Source: Anabaena sp. 4-3 (GTDB lineage Bacteria > Cyanobacteriota > Cyanobacteriia > Cyanobacteriales > Nostocaceae). From it: a DNA stretch of 64,000 nt. Shown piece by piece: positions 18,879-28,479 of the stretch. The stretch is from positions 62,001 to 126,000 of the forward strand of contig NZ_LUHJ01000026.1 in the NCBI RefSeq assembly GCF_001597745.1. Direction: 5' to 3'. Position 1 is the first letter of the stretch. Each line of letters begins with the position of its first letter. The notes beneath the pieces were generated by a model. It searched no databases, was not told where the DNA came from, and saw only the letters and a list, made by a program, of their open reading frames with translations. Both the position numbers and the translations under genes were made by a program.

Positions 18879-19976
18879 TCAGTCCCTTCCAGTCCTCAGC
18901 ACTAAGTTTAACGCTGTTATTAGGCGTTGGTTATCAGAGTTAGTGCGTACAGCTACGCGGAAGAAGCGATCGCCTAGTTCTTTAAAACTCAGGCAATCAC
19001 GAATTAAAATCTGATGATGTTGGAGTAGTTGTTGTTGTAACTGCAAACTCGATTGTTCTGTTTCTACGAGTAAAAAGTTAGCCGCAGCTTGTTGGAGTGT
19101 TAATCCTGGGGTGCTGGCTAAACCTTGAAACAGTTGCTGGCGTGCAGGTGCTAGCCATTGCCAAGTTTGTTGTTGAAATTCTTCATCCTGGAGGACAGCT
19201 ACAGCCGCCGCCGCCGCCAGGGTGTTGACAGGCCAAGGATCACGCCATAACTGCCATTTACGGAGGCGGTCAGGGTGAGCGATCGCATATCCTAGTCTCA
19301 GACCGGGAAGACTGTAAAATTTTGTCAGCGATCGCAACACTACCAGATTTTCATACTCCTGCACCAGCCCAATCAGGCTTTGTTCCTCATCGGGAGGTAC
19401 AAAATCCATAAAAGCTTCATCCACCACCACCAAAGCAAACTGCTGCAAATAAGGCAAAACTTCCTCACGGGTAAACAGTTTACCTGTTGGGTTGTGGGGA
19501 TTATTTAGCAACAAGGCGCAGTTAGTAAACAGTGCTGAGTTCTGAGTGTTGAGTAATTGCTGTAACTCAGCACCCAAAACTCGGTTCTCAGCACTCAGAA
19601 GGTTACACTCCAGAACTTGAGCGTTATACGCCGCTAGGGTGCGGTAGTAGTCGCCAAACGCTGGAGTGATTAACACGGTTGCGGCTAGTTCAGCTAATTC
19701 CTTACCTGCCAAAGTCAGTAATTCGGCTGAACCGTTGCCCGGTAGAATCCACTCAGGCGGCACTTGGTGGAAGTTCCCCAGAGCTAATCTCAGATCACTG
19801 TAATCTGGGTTGGGATAGTGCCTGAGATTTCCCATTTGCGATTGAATAGCAGCGATCGCACTGTTGGGCGGCCCCAACGGGCTGATGCTCGCAGAAAAAT
19901 CCACAATAGCATCAGGAAGGCAGCCAGCTATTGCTGCTGCCCAAGCTAAATTTCCCCCATGAGCCGGTTGCCGCAT
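18879..19976 (-). CDS. cobD: Threonine-phosphate decarboxylase-like PLP enzyme (CobC/CobD)
   Basis: Makes the aminopropanol (or related) phosphate arm of cobalamin from L-threonine O-3-phosphate. The 365-residue protein is a fold-type I aminotransferase relative: 'HGGNLAWAAA', LNNPHNPTG (Asn159), VVDEAFMDF (Asp186) and the PLP lysine in SLTKFYSLPG (Lys219). The N-terminal HGG motif separates CobD from histidinol-phosphate aminotransferase, the main alternative. Twenty-six bases downstream of hanA on the same strand. It fits with the cobalt importer further along, but the genes are not linked. Confidence 0.83.
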   Translation of the reverse strand: MRQPAHGGNLAWAAAIAGCLPDAIVDFSASISPLGPPNSAIAAIQSQMGNLRHYPNPDYSDLRLALGNFHQVPPEWILPGNGSAELLTLAGKELAELAATVLITPAFGDYYRTLAAYNAQVLECNLLSAENRVLGAELQQLLNTQNSALFTNCALLLNNPHNPTGKLFTREEVLPYLQQFALVVVDEAFMDFVPPDEEQSLIGLVQEYENLVVLRSLTKFYSLPGLRLGYAIAHPDRLRKWQLWRDPWPVNTLAAAAAVAVLQDEEFQQQTWQWLAPARQQLFQGLASTPGLTLQQAAANFLLVETEQSSLQLQQQLLQHHQILIRDCLSFKELGDRFFRVAVRTNSDNQRLITALNLVLRTGRD

Positions 19977-20002
19977 TACATCCAGATTCCTAACAACAGA
20001 GT

Positions 20003-20287
20003 CTATGCTTTTGGGGGCGCAACTCTTTCTCTAAAGAGCTTACCAGCCGAGAAAGCAGGAACTTTGGTGGCGGGGATTTCCATCTTTTCGTTAGTTTTGG
20101 GGTTACGACCTTCACGAGCCTTACGTTCCCGTGATTCAAAGGAGCCAAATCCTACCAGCGTCACTTTATCGCCAGAGGAAACAGCTTCAATAATCGTTTC
20201 CAAAGCAGCAGTTAAAACCGCATCTGCTTGTTTTTTAGTCACGCTAGCCTTTTCAGCTACTGCATCAACCAATTCACCCTTGTTCAT
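20003..20287 (-). CDS. hanA: HU-type nucleoid DNA-binding protein
   Basis: A 94-residue histone-like protein starting MNKGELVDAVAEKASVTKKQ, with the HU beta-arm region GFGSFESRERKAREGRNPKT and IPATKVPAFSAGK. It reads as the single cyanobacterial HU; in Anabaena PCC 7120 hanA is needed for heterocyst formation (established in the literature). It is slightly longer than E. coli HU through a C-terminal RERVAPPKA tail. A 469-base region upstream carries the promoter. Confidence 0.94.
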   Translation of the reverse strand: MNKGELVDAVAEKASVTKKQADAVLTAALETIIEAVSSGDKVTLVGFGSFESRERKAREGRNPKTNEKMEIPATKVPAFSAGKLFRERVAPPKA

Positions 20288-20756
20288 TTGGAACTCCTTG
20301 AGGTTTACTTGAGATTTCTTCTAGATGCACCATGTCGCATCTTCACTGAAACCTCTGTTTTGAGCAATACAAAAGTCGTCTTTGGGGAGTATTTCTACTC
20401 AAAATCGCTGTAAATCCCATCTACTCGACTTTTCAATGAATCATTCTAAGGTGAACTAGCCAGAAGTGGATAGATGAAACCGTTAATTTATATGGATTTC
20501 AGCATTTTTTTTATTTTTGGGGTCATTGTTGCACTCAAAACCACCCCAAAATTAGGAATAAATACTTATTGTCAGCATAGGGCAGGGGTGCAGGGGAGGC
20601 AAGAGAGCAAAGGGGAAAATCTCATGCCCAATAACTGTTGACTTTTGACTTGATTTGTGTATTAGTAGTGTCAATCCAGTAGGGTGCGTCAGTACGAGTA
20701 ACCCTAGCCATACTAAGAAAATATTCATTCTGACGCACCCTACTAACTGAGGAGTG
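20288..20756. other. hanA upstream region with 65-bp MITE-like element
   Basis: About 470 bases between hanA and era, both on the minus strand. The right third contains the 65-base inverted-repeat element at 20679-20743, close to the era stop codon. No small gene is supported. Confidence 0.5.
20679..20743. mobile_element. 65-bp MITE-like element, copy 1 (divergent core)
   Basis: GTAGGGTGCGTCAG at the left end and its complement CTGACGCACCCTAC at the right end enclose a core unlike the other two copies. The total length, 65 bases, is the same as copies at 23176-23240 and 24701-24765. Confidence 0.7.
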
Positions 20757-21713
20757 TCAATCTTCGATGCGATAACCTAACTCTGACAATCTGAAGCGAG
20801 AGTGTCGCCATTTGGGTTGGACTTTGACGAATAATTCGAGATAGACTTTACCAGAAATGAGTTTTTGAATTTGCTCCCTTGCTGCACTACCAATTGCTTT
20901 GAGCATTGAGCCACCTTTTCCAATTAAAATTCCTTTTTGAGAATCGCGCTCAACGTGAATAGTTGCTAGTACACGGGTGATGCTGGGTGTTTCTTCAACT
21001 TGATCAATGGCGATCGCTACAGAATGGGGAACTTCTTCACGGGTTAACAACAAAATCTGTTCGCGGATCAATTCCCCCATAATAAACCGTTCTGGCTGGT
21101 CTGTTACCAAGTCGGGCGGATAGTAGAAAGGCCCATAATCTAAATTTTCAACTAATAATGTTTGCAGTTGGGGTAATCCTGTTCCTGTCTTGGCGGAAAA
21201 TTTGACTATTGGCCATTGATAAGTATTTGCTAACTCTTGATAACTCTCATCAATACTTTGATAATCTGTGGGTTGTTGATCAACTTTATTCACACCTAAA
21301 ATTACTGGTGTCTGGCTGCGAGTCACTAACTCCGCAATAAAGCGATCGCCTGCACCACAAGCTACTGTTCCTTCTACCACAAACAGCACTACATCCACCG
21401 AATCAATCGCTATTTTGGCGTTTTCCACCAAAATCTCACCTAATTGATGATGGGGTTTGTGTATTCCTGGTGTATCTACAAAAATGAATTGAGCCTCTGA
21501 TGTGGTGACAATTCCTCTTAAACGATTGCGCGTAGTTTGTGCTACTGGTGATGTAATCGCTATTTTTTGCCCCACTAATTGATTCATCAAGGTAGATTTA
21601 CCGACATTGGGACGGCCTATAATGCCAATAAAACCAGATTTGAACTCAGGAGGTGCTTGGGGAATCGCTACATCTCCTGAAAAAGATAAAATGTCATTGT
21701 CAATGCTAGCCAC
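20757..21713 (-). CDS. era: GTPase Era
   Basis: Ribosome-assembly GTPase that binds the 3' end of 16S rRNA. The 318-residue product has G1 GRPNVGKST, G3 DTPGIHKPHH, G4 NKVD, and a C-terminal KH domain with GKGGSMLKAIGSAAREQIQ. A short extra N terminus of about 20 residues precedes the core, common in cyanobacteria. The gene ends 13 bases from the MITE-like element. Confidence 0.95.
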   Translation of the reverse strand: MASIDNDILSFSGDVAIPQAPPEFKSGFIGIIGRPNVGKSTLMNQLVGQKIAITSPVAQTTRNRLRGIVTTSEAQFIFVDTPGIHKPHHQLGEILVENAKIAIDSVDVVLFVVEGTVACGAGDRFIAELVTRSQTPVILGVNKVDQQPTDYQSIDESYQELANTYQWPIVKFSAKTGTGLPQLQTLLVENLDYGPFYYPPDLVTDQPERFIMGELIREQILLLTREEVPHSVAIAIDQVEETPSITRVLATIHVERDSQKGILIGKGGSMLKAIGSAAREQIQKLISGKVYLELFVKVQPKWRHSRFRLSELGYRIED

Positions 21714-21982
21714 TGTGAGTTCTACCGTTATAATTTATAGCTGAGATAAGTTTTTACTAAGTCACGCCACAAAATATCAATTCTTCCTGAGATTTGCGCG
21801 GAACCATCTTTGTTTAAGTTTAATCTACGACTAAATATATTTTGCTTTCCTCTCAAAAAAAATGAGATAGAAATACACCACTATCTCAAATCTTCTACCT
21901 TTGTGAGTATTGCTGTTTCAATCCTATGATGTTCTTTTAACTCCATTTAAGTGGATTGGTTCATAAAACTTGAGCAGCCAGT

Positions 21983-23119
21983 TCATATTTCATGAAGAAT
22001 TCCTAAAACAAACTCACCTTGATTCACCGCTTGATTTGTGGCAACGTCAAATACTAATCCATCTTCACCCGCACAGATATCAATGACTGTAGGTAGTTGA
22101 CTTTCTTTATTAAAACTGAGAATTTGATAGAGTCTTTCGCCGGCTTTTACTTTTGTACCTAATTCTACTCTAGATTGAATCATCCCCCCAGCGATCGCAT
22201 AGTATTTTTTCCGCTTGCTACTCTGAGCAAAGTACATCTGATCAGATTTATTGGCAGCTAAATTTAAGTTAGTATTTGCCAATACACCCTTCTGTAATAA
22301 ATAATTCTTCACACCTGCCACACCTTTATTTACAGAATCAGGATTCATTTGCATTCCTGCACCTAATTCTAATGTCCAAGCTTCTACATCAAATTTTACT
22401 GCTCTCCCTAATTGTTGAAAACATTCCTCTAAAGCTAGCCAGGGTTTAATAAAAGCTTCGTCAAAAGCATCTCCATCATATTTATCCAGTAAAATACCCA
22501 AATCTAATAAAAAATATTTGGCAGTTTCTTCACGTTGTCGGAAATAATAAACATAGTCTAAACCTTGATTATTAGAGCTATGTAAATCAATTAAGTAATC
22601 TGCATCAAGACACAGGGATTGGAGTTGATACCGAAAAATCTCAGTGTAAGGTACACTACTAGGAGAATTGATTTCAGCTAAATTTTGCGCGAATTGTTGT
22701 TTAATGATAGTTAAGTAATTCTGGCGAATTGTTTCTAAACTCTCATGCAAATGAGATTTAGCAAATTCTAATAAACCATTGGCTGCTTTTTCATAATCCC
22801 AAAAAATCCGATTCCAGTCTTTAAATTCATAAGCACAATGTCGCCCTGGCGAAAAATGTTGAGCGCGTTCATTAGTCCCCATCGGGTTACACACGGGAAC
22901 TAACCAGATTTCTCCTAATAAATCAGTGTCTTCAATTGACGATAAAAACTCAATTAGTTGATGAATAACTGCATTACCAGCAATTTCTGCACCGTGTAAA
23001 TTCGATTGAATGTAAACCTTTTTACCAGGGTTAACACTGATGAATTTGTATACTTGTAAAAACAGGCGATCGCCTGAAGCCATTTGACGCAGTGGAATAG
23101 TAGAAATCACAGGAAGCAT
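21983..23119 (-). CDS. Succinylglutamate desuccinylase/aspartoacylase family metallopeptidase (M14-like)
   Basis: A 378-residue zinc hydrolase of the AstE/AspA family: the zinc-binding His-x2-Glu in 'NLHGAEIAGNAV' near residue 45, the third ligand in 'DLHSSN', and the catalytic glutamate region 'LELGAGMQMN'. The C-terminal 80 residues look like the barrel-sandwich domain found in many members (VELGTKVKAGERLYQI). Enzymes of this family remove acyl groups from amino acids; the substrate here is unknown. No arginine-catabolism genes are adjacent. Confidence 0.8.
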   Translation of the reverse strand: MLPVISTIPLRQMASGDRLFLQVYKFISVNPGKKVYIQSNLHGAEIAGNAVIHQLIEFLSSIEDTDLLGEIWLVPVCNPMGTNERAQHFSPGRHCAYEFKDWNRIFWDYEKAANGLLEFAKSHLHESLETIRQNYLTIIKQQFAQNLAEINSPSSVPYTEIFRYQLQSLCLDADYLIDLHSSNNQGLDYVYYFRQREETAKYFLLDLGILLDKYDGDAFDEAFIKPWLALEECFQQLGRAVKFDVEAWTLELGAGMQMNPDSVNKGVAGVKNYLLQKGVLANTNLNLAANKSDQMYFAQSSKRKKYYAIAGGMIQSRVELGTKVKAGERLYQILSFNKESQLPTVIDICAGEDGLVFDVATNQAVNQGEFVLGILHEI

Positions 23120-23175
23120 AAGAGGCTACTGGGAAAAGTTGAGGGAGCAGAGGCAATAGAGGAAGTAGCATATTA

Positions 23176-23240
23176 GTAGGGTGCGCCAGATATCAAAAAT
23201 ACGTTTATTGACAGCATTTAAACAGTCTGACGCACCCTAC
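23176..23240. mobile_element. 65-bp MITE-like element, copy 2
   Basis: GTAGGGTGCGCCAG...CTGACGCACCCTAC, 65 bases, with core 'tttattgacagcattt'. It is an inverted copy of 24701-24765 with about six differences. The two flank the lipoprotein and DUF1361 genes. Confidence 0.8.
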
Positions 23241-23338
23241 AAGACATTTGTCATGTCACACTTGCGTAAGTCCTCTCCAATATCAAAATTATTCGTTAGT
23301 ATTGTTTCGGATTTATTGGTGGTGGAGTGTTAATTACT

Positions 23339-23812
23339 GTGTGGCGTAAATATATTGTGATTGCTCCTGTGAGTGTGAGCATAATTTTTCTAGCTACTGG
23401 TTGTATGGAAGATAAAGCTTCTCAGTGTCAACGACTAATTCAAGTCGTGAATGCGGGTAATGCTTTAATAGATTATAATAAAGGTCAACAAGTAACAACA
23501 AGTTTACAATTATCTAAGGATTTAGTAGCAATCACACAATCTTTAAGAGAACTCAACTTATCAGATCCTAATTTAAAAGAGATTCAAAGCGGATTTAAGA
23601 ACGTTTTCCAAAATCTCAGTCAAGCGATCGCCAAAGCATCAAATGCCCTAGGTGACGCTAAAGCAGCCGAAGCATCACCATCTGGTAGAGAAACATTACA
23701 AAAAGCCAGAAAAGAAATTGAAACCGTACTCACAGGAGCCGCTACAACTGCTGGTAAGGAGTCTGATGTACTCGTCAAACGACTGAATCAGTATTGTACT
23801 CAGCCAGAATAA
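23339..23812 (+). CDS. Small lipoprotein of unknown function
   Basis: About 157 residues from the GTG at 23339; the frame also offers a GTG at 23327. A signal segment ends in a lipobox LATGC, so the mature protein is a lipid-anchored product of about 135 residues, mostly helical and rich in Ala, Lys and Gln, with cysteines near both ends (SQCQRLI, NQYCTQ). Resembles unnamed cyanobacterial lipoproteins. Function unknown. It is bracketed, with the next gene, by an inverted pair of 65-base elements. Confidence 0.72.
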   Translation: MWRKYIVIAPVSVSIIFLATGCMEDKASQCQRLIQVVNAGNALIDYNKGQQVTTSLQLSKDLVAITQSLRELNLSDPNLKEIQSGFKNVFQNLSQAIAKASNALGDAKAAEASPSGRETLQKARKEIETVLTGAATTAGKESDVLVKRLNQYCTQPE

Positions 23813-24005
23813 TTGAGGGTGATCTGTGCCAAAATTCTGGAATCCAACCTAACCAGATTGTAACTTATTTTATCGCTAGGAACAGAGCAAGATTGAGACA
23901 AATATCTATTTGAAGTTCTTGGTAGGAGAATTGACTACTAAGAACTTCTTTTTCTTAAAGATTATTTATCAAGTAAAAATATAGATATATTGCCATTAAA
24001 AAGTT

Positions 24006-24638
24006 ATGACAGCAGAATTAATAACCAAAATTTTGCAGGTTTTAAGTAGAAACATGAGGTGGATGACTTGGAATCTATTTCTAGCTTTTATACCTTTAGC
24101 TTTAAGTGTTTGGCTGTTTCGCACTAGACGCGGACGCTCTTGGGTATGGTGGTTAGGATTGTTAGTTTTCTATGCCTTCTTACCAAATGCTCCGTATTTA
24201 TTAACTGATGTTATTCACTTAATTCATGACATCCGGACAATTCAATCTGTGTGGATAATTACCTTGGTACTAATTCCTGTGTATTTACTGGTGATTTTGG
24301 CTGGATTTGAAGCTTATGTCATATCTTTAATTAATCTTGGTTACTACTTACACCGCATTGGTAAAACTCAATGGATTTTATGGATTGAGTTAATTACTCA
24401 TGCTCTTTGTGCTATCGGTATTTATTGGGGTCGTTTTTTACGTTTCAACAGTTGGGATTTTATTACTCAACCAGATGCTTTACTAACTACAGGTGTAGAA
24501 GAACTGTTAGGAAAACAACCTTTAATAATTATCGCGGTCACGTTTGTTGTACTTCTAGTTTTATACTGGATGATGAAACGAGTAACCCTAGGCTTGGTGA
24601 TGCCAAAAAATACAATAAGGGGAATAAACTCAGATTAA
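24006..24638 (+). CDS. DUF1361 integral membrane protein
   Basis: A 210-residue polytopic protein with about six membrane segments. The DUF1361 hallmark 'NLFLAFIPLALSVWLF' and 'FLPNAPYLLTDVIHL' are present, as is 'IYWGRFLRFNSWD'. No function is known for the family. It ends about 60 bases before a 65-base inverted-repeat element. Confidence 0.82.
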   Translation: MTAELITKILQVLSRNMRWMTWNLFLAFIPLALSVWLFRTRRGRSWVWWLGLLVFYAFLPNAPYLLTDVIHLIHDIRTIQSVWIITLVLIPVYLLVILAGFEAYVISLINLGYYLHRIGKTQWILWIELITHALCAIGIYWGRFLRFNSWDFITQPDALLTTGVEELLGKQPLIIIAVTFVVLLVLYWMMKRVTLGLVMPKNTIRGINSD

Positions 24639-24700
24639 ACTGATACTAATACACCCAATATAGGTTAAAAGTAAAAATTAACAGCTAATATGGCAGTCTT

Positions 24701-24765
24701 GTAGAGTGCGTCAGACTGCTTAAATGCTGTCAATAAACTTATGCTTGATATCTGACGCACCCTAC
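24701..24765. mobile_element. 65-bp MITE-like element, copy 3
   Basis: GTAGAGTGCGTCAG...CTGACGCACCCTAC, inverted relative to 23176-23240 and sharing its core ('aaatgctgtcaataaa'). Confidence 0.8.
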
Positions 24766-24773
24766 TAATGTCT

Positions 24774-24808
24774 TTATCCGCGTTTATCTGCGTCCATCTG
24801 CGTTCAAT
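24774..24808. repeat. 'ttatctgcgt' decamer repeat
   Basis: Three tandem copies of the decamer, 'ttatccgcgt', 'ttatctgcgt', 'ccatctgcgt', followed by 'tcaatt'. The same array is at 41021-41055 and 50140-50174. Confidence 0.7.
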
Positions 24809-24848
24809 TAGCTTGATATTTGCTTCTATCCAGGGTCAAATTAAACTG

Positions 24849-25976
24849 TTAATCATGCTCAAAATCATGATGAATTGTCACTGTTGACATAAAATCACTG
24901 GACTTACCATTTTTAATCGCATCAAAAGTACCTTTGATAGTGCCAGCGATGGGAACAGCAACCAGCGCACCCAGTAAATTTGCTATTTCATATCCCATCA
25001 AAATAGCCACAAAAATCCAGATGGGATTCAAGCCGATAAAGTTGCCCAGTAACTTGGGAGACAATAGGTTATCTTTTATCTGTTGCATGAGAATGGCAGC
25101 GATCGCAACTTGAACAGCTAACCACCAATTTTGTAATAGCACTAAAAGGGTGACAGTCCCAATACCCAGAGTAGCCCCAATAAAGGGAATAAGCTCAGAG
25201 ATGCCAATGAGTACAGCAAACAATAAAGCAAAGGGTACTCTAAGAATTAAAAAAATGGGTGTCAGCACTACAACCATGAATAGTGCTAATAATATCTGAC
25301 TGAGGAAGAAGTTTTGGAAATTTAGCTGTAAAGATTTAGTCAGGGGGATACCGATATTAGCAGGTAGGAGATTGATTAAACCATACCAGACGCGATCGCC
25401 ATACAACAGCATATAAAATGCCAACACCACCACCAAGACAAAATTCAGCAATCCTGAGAGCAAAGTTCCCGCTAACCCGACTGCACCCCCAGCTAACTGC
25501 TGAACTACATTCTGAATACTGGCATTGATTTGATTACTCAATACCCTCAAATCAATAGGTAAGCGTCGTTGTTTTGCAAACGCTTCCAACTGCACCAAGT
25601 TTTCTTGACTACTACTTAACCAATCAGGAATTTTATTTAATAGTTGAATAGTTTGGTCAATCACCATTGGTACTAGAGTCACACCCAAAATGCTAAAAAG
25701 AGTTAAAGTAAAAAGTAAAACGATAATTACAGCTTGGGTACGACTGATTCTCGCCCGTTCAAAGAATTTCACAGGATAATTCAATAAAAAAGCTAAAATC
25801 GCCGCACAACTCAAAATAGTAATCGGGTGCTGAAAGTAACTAAACAGAACAGATAACAGCCAAACATTCAGAGCGACGATAGGGCCGCTCAGACCATAAA
25901 ATAATAAACGTTGAAGGGATGGCGAACGGCGCATCTGACGCAATCGCTTTTTATTACTCCTATAGTTAATAGTCAA
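24849..25976 (-). CDS. AI-2E transporter family (PerM/YdiK) permease
   Basis: A 375-residue membrane protein with the family layout: two or three N-terminal membrane segments, an amphipathic central part ('LLNKIPDWLSSSQENLVQL'), then a cluster of segments including 'GISELIPFIGATLGI' and 'DNLLSPKLLGNFIGLNPIWIF', which are family signatures. Members are proposed exporters of small molecules or sodium/proton antiporters; the substrate cannot be told from sequence. Confidence 0.85.
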   Translation of the reverse strand: MTINYRSNKKRLRQMRRSPSLQRLLFYGLSGPIVALNVWLLSVLFSYFQHPITILSCAAILAFLLNYPVKFFERARISRTQAVIIVLLFTLTLFSILGVTLVPMVIDQTIQLLNKIPDWLSSSQENLVQLEAFAKQRRLPIDLRVLSNQINASIQNVVQQLAGGAVGLAGTLLSGLLNFVLVVVLAFYMLLYGDRVWYGLINLLPANIGIPLTKSLQLNFQNFFLSQILLALFMVVVLTPIFLILRVPFALLFAVLIGISELIPFIGATLGIGTVTLLVLLQNWWLAVQVAIAAILMQQIKDNLLSPKLLGNFIGLNPIWIFVAILMGYEIANLLGALVAVPIAGTIKGTFDAIKNGKSSDFMSTVTIHHDFEHD

Positions 25977-26075
25977 GAGTCAATAGTCAACAGTGATTTT
26001 CCTAGGCTCTAGTATTACCTCGCCAGGCTCCTGCCTTCTTTGATAACATATTTGACATTAAGGAAACAAATGACA

Positions 26076-26720
26076 ATGGACAGAACCATAGCCGACCTTC
26101 GCAAAGACTATACCTTGCAAGGTTTGAGCGAAACCGAGGTTAATCCTAATCCTTTTATACAATTTAAACAGTGGTTTGATCAGGCATTATCAGCCCAACT
26201 TCCCGAACCCAATGCTATGACTATTGCCACAACTACACCAGATGGGAGTCCTTCGGCTAGAATGGTGCTGCTCAAAGATTTTGATGAGAGGGGTTTTGTT
26301 TTCTTCACCAACTATAACAGCCGCAAAGGACAAGAACTAGCGGAAAATCCCCAAGCAGCTTTGGTTTTTTGGTGGGCAGAATTGGAACGTCAAGTCAGAA
26401 TTGTCGGGCGTGTAGAGAAAACTTCTGAGGCGGAATCAGATCAGTATTTTTACAGTCGTCCGGCTAACAGTCGTTTGGGTGCGTGGGCTTCTGATCAAAG
26501 TGCAGTTATCGCTAGCCGAGAAGTTTTAGAACAGCAGATGCAGGAATTGCAGAGTAAATATGAAAATCAGGAGATTCCCCGCCCACCCCATTGGGGAGGT
26601 TTGCGGGTGATCCCCACAGAAATTGAGTTTTGGCAAGGACGCTCTAGTAGATTACACGATCGCTTACTTTATACTCGTTTAGATGATAATAGCTGGAAAA
26701 TTCAGCGTTTATCACCGTAA
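26076..26720 (+). CDS. pdxH: Pyridoxamine 5'-phosphate oxidase
   Basis: FMN enzyme making pyridoxal 5'-phosphate from pyridoxine or pyridoxamine phosphate. From the ATG at 26076 the product has 214 residues starting [17 protein letters not shown], matching the usual length. FMN/PLP-binding segments '[21 protein letters not shown]', 'SRKGQEL' and '[11 protein letters not shown]' are visible, and it ends with the family C terminus 'WKIQRLSP'. Two in-frame ATGs lie upstream (26040, 26070) but add residues absent from the family. Confidence 0.93.
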   Translation: MDRTIADLRKDYTLQGLSETEVNPNPFIQFKQWFDQALSAQLPEPNAMTIATTTPDGSPSARMVLLKDFDERGFVFFTNYNSRKGQELAENPQAALVFWWAELERQVRIVGRVEKTSEAESDQYFYSRPANSRLGAWASDQSAVIASREVLEQQMQELQSKYENQEIPRPPHWGGLRVIPTEIEFWQGRSSRLHDRLLYTRLDDNSWKIQRLSP

Positions 26721-26726
26721 TTCTAC

Positions 26727-26746
26727 AGACGCGATTCCTCGCGTCT
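26727..26746. repeat. Palindromic repeat (agacgcga type)
   Basis: AGACGCGA and TCGCGTCT around 'ttcc', directly after pdxH and before the convergent DUF3153 gene; may serve both as a transcript-end hairpin. Related to 4032-4051. Confidence 0.55.
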
Positions 26747-27583
26747 TTACTCAGTTTTAGGCGCAAACTGTAATTTGGGATCAGGCATAAAAGTATATCT
26801 GAGATATATGCCACCCCAAACCAACAAAATAATTAATAAGCCACCAATTCCTAAAGGACTAGGTAGCCAAAATACCACTTCTATGTGGTTGAGTTCACCG
26901 GGTTGGAGTTGCCAGACTAATTGATTACCTTGTTTCTCTGGTACGATGGCATTTTCTGTGACTGGTATGTTTTTAGCACCCCAAGGAGTGTTTAACCCAA
27001 ATTCTAAATTGAGAATAGAACCAGCATCAGCTAAAACATTACCTTTGCTAGAAATTAAGGTAAGCGATCGCAAGTCTAAATCATAAATTAATTTGTTGCG
27101 TACTACTAATAAAAAATTGTTTTGGAACAAGAGAAAGTTTGACTCAATTTTGGGTAATTCCGAGTTATATTCTGCTGGTTCACCTTTAGTCTTTTGCTGA
27201 TGATTAGAATTAAAGAACTCATTAAATTTAGTTTGTAATTCCTGACCATTAGTAAAAGGAATTGTTACCACAATTTCCTCGTTAGAAATACGCTTAGTCT
27301 TACCTTCTAATCTGCGAGCGCGTTTTTCTATACTATTTAACCATTCATATACATAATCACCGCTAAAGCTGGTCAGCCTTTCTCCTATTTTGATATGCTG
27401 TACGAATTCACCACTATTAGAGTTGTGAAAATTCACCCCTACATCATAATTTACACAACCAGATAATAGCAGCGATATTAACAAGATAAATGGCATAATC
27501 TTGCGACCATACAATTTTACTAACATTAATTGCAATGGTCTAATTAACGCCATTAACCATCTTGTCAACATAGAATAATTCAT
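26747..27583 (-). CDS. DUF3153 lipoprotein/membrane protein
   Basis: A 278-residue cyanobacterial protein. A basic N terminus leads to a signal segment with lipobox-like LLLSGC at about residues 39-44. A soluble domain of about 190 residues starts 'NYDVGVNFHNSNSGEFVQHIKIGERL', typical of DUF3153, and a second membrane segment (LGIGGLLIILLVWGGIYL) lies near the C terminus. No function is known. Confidence 0.8.
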   Translation of the reverse strand: MNYSMLTRWLMALIRPLQLMLVKLYGRKIMPFILLISLLLSGCVNYDVGVNFHNSNSGEFVQHIKIGERLTSFSGDYVYEWLNSIEKRARRLEGKTKRISNEEIVVTIPFTNGQELQTKFNEFFNSNHQQKTKGEPAEYNSELPKIESNFLLFQNNFLLVVRNKLIYDLDLRSLTLISSKGNVLADAGSILNLEFGLNTPWGAKNIPVTENAIVPEKQGNQLVWQLQPGELNHIEVVFWLPSPLGIGGLLIILLVWGGIYLRYTFMPDPKLQFAPKTE

Positions 27584-27745
27584 GAAATATGCTCCTCAGA
27601 GAAAAATCAATATTCTAGTCATTGTTGACACAAGCCCAACAAATATTAGTTTTGAATTTTGAATTTTGTAGCTTGCTTCTCTTACGAGACGCTACCGCGC
27701 TCGCGCAGCGTATCCGTAGGATTCACCCGTAGGGTATTTTGAATT

Positions 27746-28267
27746 TTATAGTCCTTGCCAAACCAAGTAAGAAATCGTCAAACCAATGGCAACTAACGCC
27801 GCCCAGATAAAGCGATTGTCTTTAGTATTAACCTGACTCAAATCAACAAATTCAACTTCAGCAGGTTTGCGGGCGGGAGATTTGCGGGGTTTGGCGGCTA
27901 TACGGATTTTGGCTTCGTTATCAGAGAGTGCAGCTAAATCAGGAATTTCCGTCATCCAATTACTGGGACGTTTTAGCTTTGGTGCTTGCAGAATGTAAAC
28001 TAATCTGCGGGCTTGCTCACGAGTCTCTGAGTGGGGATGACGACGGAGTTGTTGACATAGTGCGATCGCATCTTCTGTACGTCCAGATGCTTCATAGGCT
28101 GTCACTAACCATATATCAACTTCGCCACCCAAACGGGAGTTACGCTCTAATAAAGCCCTTGCTTTTTCGAGATTTTCGACAGATTCACGATATTTGCCAT
28201 TTTCAAAGGCGATTTTACCTGCTTGATATCTCGTTCTAGCTAATTCTAAACTTTCTGTACTCACCAC
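27746..28267 (-). CDS. TPR protein with C-terminal membrane anchor
   Basis: A 173-residue protein. Residues 1-95 form two to three TPR-like helical pairs (ARTRYQAGKIAFENGKYRES, then 'AYEASGRTEDAIALCQQL'). A basic, proline-containing linker (AAKPRKSPARKPAEVEFVDL) follows, and it ends in a single membrane segment. A cytoplasmic tail-anchored scaffold is inferred. Conserved in cyanobacteria, function unknown. Confidence 0.75.
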   Translation of the reverse strand: MVSTESLELARTRYQAGKIAFENGKYRESVENLEKARALLERNSRLGGEVDIWLVTAYEASGRTEDAIALCQQLRRHPHSETREQARRLVYILQAPKLKRPSNWMTEIPDLAALSDNEAKIRIAAKPRKSPARKPAEVEFVDLSQVNTKDNRFIWAALVAIGLTISYLVWQGL

Positions 28268-28333
28268 TGTTTACTCACCAATCAGCACTGCTTTCATTTT
28301 GCCAAGGCTGTGAATGTTGTTGATATCTTTCTT

Positions 28334-28407
28334 GGGGACTGGGGACAAATCAATTCAAAATTCAAAATTCAAAATTCAAAATTAAAGAATTCTGGGGAAA
28401 AATCTCC
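28334..28407. repeat. Composite dispersed repeat, copy 2
   Basis: 'ggggactggggacaaatc', about four 'aaattca' heptamers, then 'aaagaattctggggaaaaatc'. Same ordered composite as 8989-9070 and 56581-56655. Followed by C-rich 'ctcctcatc' short repeats. Confidence 0.75.
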
Positions 28408-28479
28408 CCACCCTCCCCTACCTCCCCTACTCCCTCATCCTCCTCATCTCCCCCATCTCCCTCATCCTCCTCATCTCCC

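Noticed and set aside
20003-20413. Plus-strand open frames opposite hanA
   Set aside because: They are antisense shadows of the HU gene and its leader.
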